From an uncultured Anaerotruncus sp. (lineage in GTDB: Bacteria > Bacillota > Clostridia > Oscillospirales > CAG-272): DNA of 39,670 nt. Shown one piece after another: positions 32,239-39,670 of the stretch. Position numbers and translations under genes: made by a program. The notes under the pieces are model-generated. The model was not told the DNA's origin. It made no database searches and saw nothing but the letters and a program-made list of their open reading frames with translations. Positions within the stretch are counted from its first letter, which is position 1. Each line of letters opens with the position of its first letter. Where the stretch lies: assembly GCA_905210995.1 (NCBI GenBank), contig CAJLZE010000010.1, positions 1 through 39,670 on the forward strand, in the 5' to 3' direction.

Positions 32239-33600
32239 ATGAATAACGATATCGCCAAAAAAATGCCTTTTTCGATGATAGCGGAGCAGGCGCTGCTCGG
32301 TTCGGTGCTCATCGACCCCGAATCGATAAGAAATATCGCCGATACGGTGTCTGACAGCGATTTTTACGTCACCGAGCATCAGCAGATATTTGCGGCAATG
32401 CTGCGGCTGTTTTCGACGAGCAGTCAGATCGACGTCATAACGCTGATAGACGATCTTGTGCGCGACGGTGTGTACGACAAGTCGGGCGGAGAGAATTATA
32501 TCAGAATGCTGATAGACAGCGTGCCGTCGGCGCTGAACATCCGCGACTATGCGAAGATAGTCAAGGAAAAAAGTCTGCTGCGCCGTCTTGTCGAGGCGGG
32601 TGAAGATATCGCCGAGCGCGCATACTCCGAACAGGACAGCGTGGGCGATCTGCTCGATTATGCGGGCAACAAGATATATTCGATCGCGCAGGGGCGCGAC
32701 GACCGAAATTTCATAACTATCGACAAGGTGCTCATGCAGGTATATGAGCATCTCCATCAGCTCCAGACCGACCCCGAGGCGTCGCAGGGCACGAAAACGG
32801 GTTTTTCCGACCTTGACAACGTGCTTGCGGGCATGGGCAACTCGGACCTTATCCTTGTCGGCGGCAGACCCGGTATGGGTAAAACGAGCTTTGCCATGAA
32901 CATTGCCACAAACGTGGCGCTGAAAACACACAAGAAGGTCGCCATATTCTCGCTCGAAATGTCGGCGGAGCAGCTTGCAACGCGAATGCTGGCGAGCGAG
33001 GCGCTGGTCAGTTCTTATGCGCTGCGTACGGGCAACATCAGCGACGACGACTGGACGCGCCTTGCCGGAGCCGTCGACAGGCTGAGCGGCAGCCGCATCC
33101 TTATCGACGACACGCCGGGCATCAGCGTTACCGGCATGAAGGCGAAGTTGCGCCGCGAGGGAGACATAGGGCTCGTCATAATCGACTACCTACAGCTCAT
33201 GCAGGGTGAAAAGCACACCGACAACCGCGTTCAGGAGGTCGCCGACATCACGCGCGGGATGAAGCTGATGGCTAAGGAACTCAACGTTCCCATCATATGC
33301 TGCGCGCAGCTCTCCCGCGGACCCGAGGGCAGACAGGACAAAAAGCCCATGCTTTCCGACCTGCGCGACTCGGGCTCTATCGAGCAGGATGCCGATACTG
33401 TTCTGTTCGTTTACCGCGACGAGTACTATAAAACGAGCGAGGACGCGGGCCCCGAAAAAAACAGCATCGATATTGTAGAGTGTATCGTCGCAAAGAACCG
33501 TCACGGTTCTACCGGCTCGGTCAAGCTGAGCTGGAGCGGTACGTACACGCTCTTCCGCAGCATCGAAAACAACGCGCCCGAGCCTCCGACGGGCTATTGA
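32239..33600 (+). CDS. dnaB: replicative DNA helicase DnaB
   Basis: 453 residues. The N-terminal helical domain starts MPFSMIAEQALLGSVLIDPE. The RecA-type ATPase has Walker A GRPGMGKTS (209-217), FSLEMSAEQLATRML, Walker B LVIIDYLQLM and SDLRDSGSIEQDADTVLFVYRDEYY. It unwinds DNA at the fork as a hexamer. No intein. GGAG precedes the ATG. Confidence 0.98.
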   Translation: MNNDIAKKMPFSMIAEQALLGSVLIDPESIRNIADTVSDSDFYVTEHQQIFAAMLRLFSTSSQIDVITLIDDLVRDGVYDKSGGENYIRMLIDSVPSALNIRDYAKIVKEKSLLRRLVEAGEDIAERAYSEQDSVGDLLDYAGNKIYSIAQGRDDRNFITIDKVLMQVYEHLHQLQTDPEASQGTKTGFSDLDNVLAGMGNSDLILVGGRPGMGKTSFAMNIATNVALKTHKKVAIFSLEMSAEQLATRMLASEALVSSYALRTGNISDDDWTRLAGAVDRLSGSRILIDDTPGISVTGMKAKLRREGDIGLVIIDYLQLMQGEKHTDNRVQEVADITRGMKLMAKELNVPIICCAQLSRGPEGRQDKKPMLSDLRDSGSIEQDADTVLFVYRDEYYKTSEDAGPEKNSIDIVECIVAKNRHGSTGSVKLSWSGTYTLFRSIENNAPEPPTGY

Positions 33601-33605
33601 CGGAC

Positions 33606-35033
33606 ATGGCCGATCACAGCATTGGCGGCAGGCGCGCCGCGCGTGCGGGGCTTCCCGCGGGCTTTGTTCCGCCTTGGGAGCTCGCCGCTATGGAAAAGGG
33701 TGAGCGCGTCCTGCTGGCGTTTTCGGGCGGCGCCGACTCGTCGGCTCTGCTTGATATGCTGATGCACGCGGGCGCCGCAGTCGAATGTGCGCACCTCGAC
33801 CACATGATACGCGGATCCGAGGCGGAGAGGGACGCGGAATTCTGTGCCCGCGCCGCAGAGCGGTACGGCGTACCGATCCATATCGGGCACGCGGATGTTC
33901 CCGCGTCGGCAAAGGCGCACGGCGAAGGGCTCGAAGAAGCCGCAAGGCGCGAGCGCTATGCTTTTTTTGAGCGTGTGATGAGCGAACGCGGTATACGTCT
34001 GCTCGTAACCGCGCACAATGCCGACGACAATCTTGAGACGATGCTCCTGCGCCTTGCGCGCGGGTGCGGAGCGCGCGGAATGTGCGGCATCCCCACGGTA
34101 CGTCGGCTGGGCGGCGGCAGAGAGGTCGTGCGCCCGATGCTCGGCATGACGAAAGCGCAGGTGCTCGAATACTGCCGTGAGAGGGAGATCCCGTTCGTGT
34201 ACGATTCTACGAACGGTGACGTCGAATACTCACGCAACAGACTGCGGGCGCTCGTGCTGCCCGAGTTGCGCAGGATAAATCCGGCGGTCGAGGAGGCTGC
34301 GGCGCGTCTTGCGGCAAATATCGGCGCCGACTGCGCTTATCTCGATTCGCTTGCCGACGGTTTTGCCGCCGCGCACTGTACCGACGGCACGGCTCCCGCG
34401 CGTGAGCTTTATGACCTGCCCGCGCCCGTTGCCCGCCGCGTGTTACGGCGGCTGTGCGACGAGAACGGAGTCACCATGGCTGAGGAGAAGCATATCTCGG
34501 CTCTGCTCGCCGCGCTCGGCGAGGATGCGGCGAAAAGCTTTTCGCTGCCGGGCGGTGTTCGTGCATCGGTCTCGGACGGTGTGCTGCGCTTTTCGCACGG
34601 AGCTGCGGATGCGGCGGTGCTTCCCGATGCCGAATACCCGCTCAAGTGCGGCAGCAACCCTTTGCCGGGCGGTTTTTCGGTCGATATCTACGATGCGGAG
34701 CATGGTAAAAGCGAAAATATAAATATAATTTACAAAGTATCTACAAAGACATACCTTTATACTGATAAAATTAAAGGAGCTTTATTTGCACGTCCGAGAC
34801 GTCCCGGAGACAGGATAGTCATGGGCGGAATGCACAAAAGTCTCAAAAAACTGTTATGCGACAAAAAGGTCCCGCTCGGCATACGCGGCATTCTGCCCGT
34901 CATATGCGACGTGGACGGCATTCTTTACGTGCCCTTTGTCGGGGCGCGTGACGGGGCTGCTCCCGCGGCATCGGCGGCGCACGAAGGAACGCTTGCCGTC
35001 ACAGTCCGGCTTGCCGCCGACGGAACCGTATGA
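33606..35033 (+). CDS. tilS: tRNA(Ile)-lysidine synthase
   Basis: 475 residues. Modifies C34 of tRNA-Ile(CAU) to lysidine. The PP-loop motif SGGADS (40-45), CAHLDHMIRG, VTAHNADDNLETMLLRLARG, YSRNRLRALVLPEL and the C-terminal RRPGDRIVMGGMHKSLKKLLCDKKVP are all present. The start at 33606, five bases after the dnaB stop, has no good ribosome site and is probably reached by coupling. A later ATG (MEKGERV) is possible. Bases 34708-34790 are strikingly AT-rich although they encode a segment aligned with family conservation. Confidence 0.93.
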   Translation: MADHSIGGRRAARAGLPAGFVPPWELAAMEKGERVLLAFSGGADSSALLDMLMHAGAAVECAHLDHMIRGSEAERDAEFCARAAERYGVPIHIGHADVPASAKAHGEGLEEAARRERYAFFERVMSERGIRLLVTAHNADDNLETMLLRLARGCGARGMCGIPTVRRLGGGREVVRPMLGMTKAQVLEYCREREIPFVYDSTNGDVEYSRNRLRALVLPELRRINPAVEEAAARLAANIGADCAYLDSLADGFAAAHCTDGTAPARELYDLPAPVARRVLRRLCDENGVTMAEEKHISALLAALGEDAAKSFSLPGGVRASVSDGVLRFSHGAADAAVLPDAEYPLKCGSNPLPGGFSVDIYDAEHGKSENINIIYKVSTKTYLYTDKIKGALFARPRRPGDRIVMGGMHKSLKKLLCDKKVPLGIRGILPVICDVDGILYVPFVGARDGAAPAASAAHEGTLAVTVRLAADGTV

Positions 35034-35055
35034 CTTTTCCGGAGGATTACATCAG

Positions 35056-35604
35056 GTGATAAACGATATTGCGTACAAGCTCGTAACAGAGGAGCAGATA
35101 GACGAGATCACAACGCGCATTGCGGGCGAGATCGACCGCGACTATGCGTCCAGCGGCAAAAAGCTGCTGCTTCTCTGCATCCTCAAAGGTTCGGTCGTCT
35201 TTATGGGCGATCTTATGAAAAAAATACAGCGCCCGGTCGAGATAGACTTTATGAAGGTCTCGTCATACGGCTCGGGCACTTCGTCCTCGGGGCGCATCAA
35301 TATTCTGCTCGATCTGCACCGCGGAGATCTCTCCGATATCGACATAGTGGTCGTTGAGGACATCGTTGACAGCGGACGCACGCTCAGCTATCTTGAAAAT
35401 TACCTCAGGCTCAAGGGTGCAAACAGCGTGAGCTGCTGCACGATGCTCGACAAACCGTCGCGCCGTCAGGTCGATTATACGCCGAAGTATGTCGGCGCCG
35501 AGATCCCCGACGTTTTTGCCGTGGGCTACGGGCTCGACTATGACGAGCGCTACCGCACACTGCCGTTTGTAGGCGTTCTGAAGCCGGAGGTTTATCAGAA
35601 CTGA
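35056..35604 (+). CDS. hpt: hypoxanthine phosphoribosyltransferase
   Basis: 182 residues, starting with GTG at 35056, ten bases after GGAGG. An earlier in-frame ATG at 34936 is inside tilS. Purine salvage: converts hypoxanthine or guanine with PRPP to IMP or GMP. Motifs: LLCILKGSVVFMGDL, the PRPP loop VVVEDIVDSGRTL, and FAVGYGLDYDERYRTLPFVGVL. Its place between tilS and ftsH is the classic Bacillota order. Confidence 0.96.
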   Translation: MINDIAYKLVTEEQIDEITTRIAGEIDRDYASSGKKLLLLCILKGSVVFMGDLMKKIQRPVEIDFMKVSSYGSGTSSSGRINILLDLHRGDLSDIDIVVVEDIVDSGRTLSYLENYLRLKGANSVSCCTMLDKPSRRQVDYTPKYVGAEIPDVFAVGYGLDYDERYRTLPFVGVLKPEVYQN

Positions 35605-35649
35605 CCCATTTCCGATACCGGAGCAAAAAACAGAAAGGCATTTTCCATA

Positions 35650-37689
35650 ATGAAAAAAAACTCAGCATCCAATCTGCGGATAATTGCCCTCTATCTTATC
35701 GTGATAGGCATCGTTATCTTCACCGTATCGGGGCTGCTCAGCAATTCGAACAGCGACAAGACAACATACGCCACTGTCGTTTCGTATTTCAGGAGTGAAG
35801 AGGTCACCGAGTTCAAGGTATCGAAGACCGACGTCATCACCATGAAGCTGAAGGACGGCAAAACGGTGTCCTACCGTCTCAAGGATGTGGATTACTTCCG
35901 TGAAGATCTCGGCGATCTTATCATGGAGCAATACAACAGCGGCATAATCACCAACTTTGAGTACGAGCCGGATGCACTGCTGCCTTGGTGGATATCGCTT
36001 CTTCCTTACCTTGCCGTTATCATTATAGTTGCGGCTATGTGGTTCTATGCGATGAACCAGATGGCGGGCAAGGGCGGCAAGATGAACAGCTTCGGCAAGG
36101 CGCGTGTCAAGACCTCTGCCGATACGAATGAAAAGGACCGCGTGACGTTCAAGGACGTCGCGGGCGCGGATGAGGAAAAAGAGGAGCTTCAGGAGATCGT
36201 CGAATTCCTGAAGGATCCCAAAAAATTTGCGCGTCTCGGCGCAAAAATACCGCACGGCGTTCTGCTGATGGGCCCTCCCGGTACCGGTAAGACGCTGCTT
36301 GCAAAGGCTGTCGCGGGTGAGGCGGACGTGCCGTTCTTCTCGATCTCCGGTTCGGATTTCGTTGAGATGTACGTCGGCGTCGGCGCATCGCGTGTGCGCG
36401 ACCTGTTCGAGACCGCGCGCAAGGCGCCCGCATCGATAGTTTTCATCGACGAGATAGACGCGGTGGGACGTCACCGCGGAGCAGGGCTCGGCGGCGGTCA
36501 CGACGAGCGCGAGCAGACGCTCAACCAGCTGCTCGTCGAAATGGACGGCTTCGGCTCTCACGAGGGCATCATCGTCATGGCGGCTACAAACCGCCCCGAC
36601 ATTCTTGACCCGGCGCTGCTTCGTCCGGGACGCTTCGACCGTCAGATAACGGTCAACTACCCCGATATAAACGGACGCGAGGAGATCCTCAAGGTCCACG
36701 CACGCAACAAAAAATTCGAATCCGACGTTGATTTCTCGGTCATTGCAAAGACCACTGCCGGATTCACAGGCGCCGATCTTGCAAACCTGCTCAATGAGGC
36801 GGCGCTGCTTGCCGTCCGCCGCGGTAAATCTCTTATCGGCATGGACGACATCGAGGACGCCTTTATGAAGGTGCTGACCGGTCCCCAGAAGAAATCGCGC
36901 AAGATGCTCGAGAGCGAGCGCCGCAACACGGCGTATCACGAGGCTGGTCACGCCATCGTCGGCTATTATATGCCCACGCAGGATCCCGTGCACATGATCT
37001 CGATCATTCCCGCGGGTCAGACGCTCGGCGTTACGGTCTCGATACCGACGACCGACAAATTCAGCGTTTACCGCAGCGAGCTCAACGAGCGCATTGCGAT
37101 GATACTCGGCGGACGCGTTGCCGAAATGCTCACATTCGGTGATTTCTCCGGCGGTGCGTCGAACGATATCCAGCGCGCCACGAGCATTGCGCATTCGATG
37201 GTGACGCAGCTCGGTATGTCGGATGTTCTCGGTCCGATACGCTACGGCTCAAGCCACGGCGACGATATATTCCTCGGCAGAGATTTTGCCACGCAGCCCG
37301 ATTATTCGGAGGAGACCGCGGCGAAGATCGACGCAGAGGTGCATCGCATAGTGAACGAGGCGTTTGAAGCGGCAAAGAAGATACTCACCGAGCACGCCGA
37401 CAAGCTGAAGTTCGTTGCCGAGTATCTGCTCGAGCACGAAACGATGGACGGCGATCAGTTCAATGCGGTAATGGATCACGATGCGACCGCAGAGGAGCTT
37501 GAAAAGATCGCGGAGGATAAAAAACGCCGCAGCAGCGAGGCAAACAAGGCGCAGGCTGAGGCGGATGAAAAGGAAAAGGCGGAAGCCGAAAAGAAGGAGA
37601 ACGCACCGGAGGAGGCAGAGTCCGGCGAAACGGCGCAGTCTCCCGAGGACGGCGAAGATACCGACGATAACGGCGGCAGCTCCGACTGA
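35650..37689 (+). CDS. ftsH: ATP-dependent zinc metalloprotease FtsH
   Basis: 679 residues. Two membrane helices (10-32, 113-135) flank an outside domain. The AAA+ domain has Walker A GPPGTGKT (208-215), IVFIDEIDAVG (263-273) and the second region of homology TNRPDILDPALLRPGRFD. The zinc site is H430-E431-xx-H434 (HEAGH), with a third ligand in GGASNDIQ. The last 65 residues are a Lys/Glu/Asp-rich low-complexity tail, longer than usual. It degrades membrane and regulatory proteins. Confidence 0.98.
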   Translation: MKKNSASNLRIIALYLIVIGIVIFTVSGLLSNSNSDKTTYATVVSYFRSEEVTEFKVSKTDVITMKLKDGKTVSYRLKDVDYFREDLGDLIMEQYNSGIITNFEYEPDALLPWWISLLPYLAVIIIVAAMWFYAMNQMAGKGGKMNSFGKARVKTSADTNEKDRVTFKDVAGADEEKEELQEIVEFLKDPKKFARLGAKIPHGVLLMGPPGTGKTLLAKAVAGEADVPFFSISGSDFVEMYVGVGASRVRDLFETARKAPASIVFIDEIDAVGRHRGAGLGGGHDEREQTLNQLLVEMDGFGSHEGIIVMAATNRPDILDPALLRPGRFDRQITVNYPDINGREEILKVHARNKKFESDVDFSVIAKTTAGFTGADLANLLNEAALLAVRRGKSLIGMDDIEDAFMKVLTGPQKKSRKMLESERRNTAYHEAGHAIVGYYMPTQDPVHMISIIPAGQTLGVTVSIPTTDKFSVYRSELNERIAMILGGRVAEMLTFGDFSGGASNDIQRATSIAHSMVTQLGMSDVLGPIRYGSSHGDDIFLGRDFATQPDYSEETAAKIDAEVHRIVNEAFEAAKKILTEHADKLKFVAEYLLEHETMDGDQFNAVMDHDATAEELEKIAEDKKRRSSEANKAQAEADEKEKAEAEKKENAPEEAESGETAQSPEDGEDTDDNGGSSD

Positions 37690-37704
37690 TACCTGAAAGA
37701 TCAC

Positions 37705-37740
37705 ACCGGGGCTGCGGCGCGTTGGCGCCGCAGCCCCGGT
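37705..37740. terminator. 16-bp hairpin after ftsH
   Basis: Perfect arms ACCGGGGCTGCGGCGC (37705-37720) and 37725-37740 around GTTG, 15 bp past the ftsH stop. No T-run follows on the plus strand, so termination efficiency is uncertain, though the stem is very stable. Confidence 0.6.
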
Positions 37741-37764
37741 ACTATACCGAAAGGATATCCGGAA

Positions 37765-39654
37765 ATGAAAACATCTCACGACAGTATTTTTGAGCACAAC
37801 GGATTTGCGACCGACCGCCTGATACCCGATTACGACAACAGAGCAGCCTTCGACGGTGTGCTGCGGCGGGCAGTGATGTTTATCACGAGCGCACAGCTCT
37901 ACGACGAAGAGCTTTATAAAAGATTTTCGGCGCTTTTCGGCACTTGTGCAGATGACCCAAACCGCGGCTGGAGATGCGAATACTGGGGCAAGCTCATGCG
38001 CGGCGCGTGCTTTGTCTGCGCATATACGCGCGACGAAAGGCTTTATTCCATACTTGAGGGCAGCGTGCGTGACCTCCTTGCGCGCCGTGACGACGAGGGC
38101 AGGATCACGACATACAGCAAGGAATGCGAATTTTCCGGCTGGGATATGTGGGGCAGAAAATATGTGCTGCTGGGGCTTCAGTATTTCTCGGAGATATGCT
38201 CCGACGAGGCGCTGCTTGCCGATATCCGCACCGCGATGTGCCGTCATGCCGATTACATAATGAAGCACGTCGGTCCCTGCGGTATACCGATAAACGAGAC
38301 CTCGGGCAATTGGCTCGGCATCAACTCAATGTCGATACTCGAGCCGTTCGTGCGGCTTTATAACCTCACGGGTGAGAAAAAATACCTCGACTATGCCGCT
38401 TATATAGTCGGTGTGGGCGAATCGGGCGCCGCGCCCATCTTCGCTCTTGCCGAAAAGGACGAGCTTGACCCCTGCGAATACCCGGTCACAAAGGCGTATG
38501 AGATGATGTCCTGTTTTGAGGGGCTTGCCGAGTATTATCGCGTCACGGGAGAGGAAAAATACCGCCGCGCCCTTATAAACTTCGGCAGGCGCGTGCTTGA
38601 GACCGAGGTCTCGGTCATAGGCTGCTGCGGCTGCACGCACGAGCTGTTCGACCATACGTCGCTCACCCAGACCGACGACGATTTTGTCGGCATCATGCAG
38701 GAGACCTGCGTGAGCGTTACGCTCATGAAGCTTGCGTCTCAGCTTTTACGGCTTACAGCCGATCCCGCATATGCCGATGTCATAGAGCAGAGCTTTTTCA
38801 ACGCCTATCTCGGCTCGCTCAACACGCACCGCGTCATGTCCGTAGTAAAGGGGAACGATAAATATCCCGAATTGCGTGGATTTCTGCCGTTTGACAGCTA
38901 CTCGCCGCTCCGCTACGGCACGCGCGGGCAGAAGATAGGCGGTCTTATGCGCTTTTATGACGAAAACGGAGAAGGGCATTTCTACGGCTGCTGTGCCTGC
39001 ATAGGCGCGGCGGGCGCCGGCATCATACCGCGCATTGCGGCAATGCGCTCGCAGGACGGCATATGCCTTTCCTTCTGGCTGCCGGGGACGGTCCGCTGCC
39101 TGACGCCTGCGGGGAACCTCATGAAATTCGAGATCGAGGGCAATTACCCCATCGGCGGGGATGTGACCGTCACCGTTCATGCGGGAGCGCCCGAAAGAAT
39201 GACGCTTTCGCTCAGGATACCGCAGTGGAGCCGTCACACCCGCGTAAGGGTGAACGGCGAATGCATTCCCGCTGCGCCGGGATATCTGGATATCCGCCGT
39301 GTGTGGCGCAACGGAGACAGGATATCGCTGCAGCTTGACGAATCGGTATACGCCGTTCTGCCGCCCGATGAAAAGGCTCGCGGAAAGTACATTGCCCTCC
39401 GCCGCGGCTGCATAGTGCTTGCCGCATACAAGAGGGATATCGGCGATACTCCGCTCGTCGTCCGTGTTGACGAAGAGGGCAGGGTGATCGGCGCGAGCCC
39501 CTCAAGCAGTACGAATGCTCCGGACGCCATGTTCGGGATGTTCTTGCATAATGCCGGCAGGCATATCTATTTTATTGACTATGCCTCGGCGGGTAAGACA
39601 TACGACGAGCAGCATCCGTTTGCCGCATGGGTGCCCGGAAAGATCGAAAACTGA
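37765..39654 (+). CDS. GH127-type beta-L-arabinofuranosidase (DUF1680)
   Basis: 629 residues, AAAGGA upstream, no signal peptide, so cytosolic. The alpha/alpha barrel shows RGWRCEYWGKLMRGACFVCAY, NETSGNWLG, and the zinc site E313-T-C315 (MQETCVSVT) with C409-C410 (YGCCACIGAAG). These fit the Glu, Cys and Cys-Cys ligands of characterised GH127 enzymes, in which one of the paired cysteines is the nucleophile. The C-terminal beta domain has MTLSLRIPQWSRHTRVRVNGE. It would release L-arabinofuranose from plant-type oligosaccharides. Related activities in the clan are possible. No promoter was identified and no sugar-uptake genes are visible before the window ends. Confidence 0.88.
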   Translation: MKTSHDSIFEHNGFATDRLIPDYDNRAAFDGVLRRAVMFITSAQLYDEELYKRFSALFGTCADDPNRGWRCEYWGKLMRGACFVCAYTRDERLYSILEGSVRDLLARRDDEGRITTYSKECEFSGWDMWGRKYVLLGLQYFSEICSDEALLADIRTAMCRHADYIMKHVGPCGIPINETSGNWLGINSMSILEPFVRLYNLTGEKKYLDYAAYIVGVGESGAAPIFALAEKDELDPCEYPVTKAYEMMSCFEGLAEYYRVTGEEKYRRALINFGRRVLETEVSVIGCCGCTHELFDHTSLTQTDDDFVGIMQETCVSVTLMKLASQLLRLTADPAYADVIEQSFFNAYLGSLNTHRVMSVVKGNDKYPELRGFLPFDSYSPLRYGTRGQKIGGLMRFYDENGEGHFYGCCACIGAAGAGIIPRIAAMRSQDGICLSFWLPGTVRCLTPAGNLMKFEIEGNYPIGGDVTVTVHAGAPERMTLSLRIPQWSRHTRVRVNGECIPAAPGYLDIRRVWRNGDRISLQLDESVYAVLPPDEKARGKYIALRRGCIVLAAYKRDIGDTPLVVRVDEEGRVIGASPSSSTNAPDAMFGMFLHNAGRHIYFIDYASAGKTYDEQHPFAAWVPGKIEN

Positions 39655-39670
39655 AAACACCGTGGCTGGG

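Noticed and set aside
35662..37194. 510-codon minus-strand frame opposite ftsH
   Set aside because: Shadow of a highly conserved gene. The product is Arg/His/Val-rich with no domain logic.

Overview
The window looks like chromosome of an anaerobic, GC-rich Clostridia member (Bacillota), most likely a gut commensal of the Oscillospirales/Christensenellales kind. The reasons are a six-gene Rnf complex in the Firmicutes order C-D-G-E-A-B, the Bacillota blocks yybS-gdpP-rplI-dnaB and tilS-hpt-ftsH, strong Shine-Dalgarno sites, many near-consensus sigma-A promoters with 17-bp spacers, and secreted glycan-active enzymes. I see no rRNA, CRISPR array or intact transposase. The taxonomic placement is inference.

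Layout. 1-2367 (minus): an operon of a DEDDh exonuclease, a DUF2007 protein and the N-terminal part of thiI, which runs off the window. 2556-5901: an AT-richer accessory island with a two-TM sensor-like protein, a 59-residue basic protein, a zinc-ribbon protein and a decayed phage tape-measure fragment. It is bounded on both sides by copies of the same GC-rich hairpin. 5950-9027: two divergent lipoproteins, one a glycerophosphodiesterase-type protein, the other preceded by a structured 5' leader. 9112-14268 (minus): rnfCDGEAB. 14464-15186: tRNA-Met and tRNA-Glu converging on tRNA-Ala, with tRNA debris, repeated hairpins and four terminators between them. 15324-17114 (minus): class II fructose-bisphosphate aldolase and a TIM-barrel sugar isomerase.

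17557-26297 (plus) is the most interesting part. A 1779-residue secreted GH20-type protein is followed 21 bp later by a 75-residue Cys-containing peptide whose N-terminus looks like a RiPP leader. A terminator-like hairpin comes next, then a membrane-anchored extracytoplasmic protein, an HPr-kinase-like P-loop protein, a radical SAM/SPASM enzyme and a PqqD-type peptide chaperone. Together they look like a peptide-modification cassette. Its product and function cannot be read from sequence, and I do not recognise it as a characterised system.

26384-28131 (minus): a TM plus zinc-ribbon protein and an SPFH/prohibitin-family protein. 28407-37689 (plus): yybS, gdpP, rplI, dnaB, tilS, hpt and ftsH in tight order, probably read from one promoter at 28321-28349. 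They cover c-di-AMP turnover, ribosome, replication, tRNA modification, purine salvage and membrane proteolysis. 37765-39654: a GH127-type beta-L-arabinofuranosidase. Protein families were assigned by reading motifs in translations. No database search was possible.
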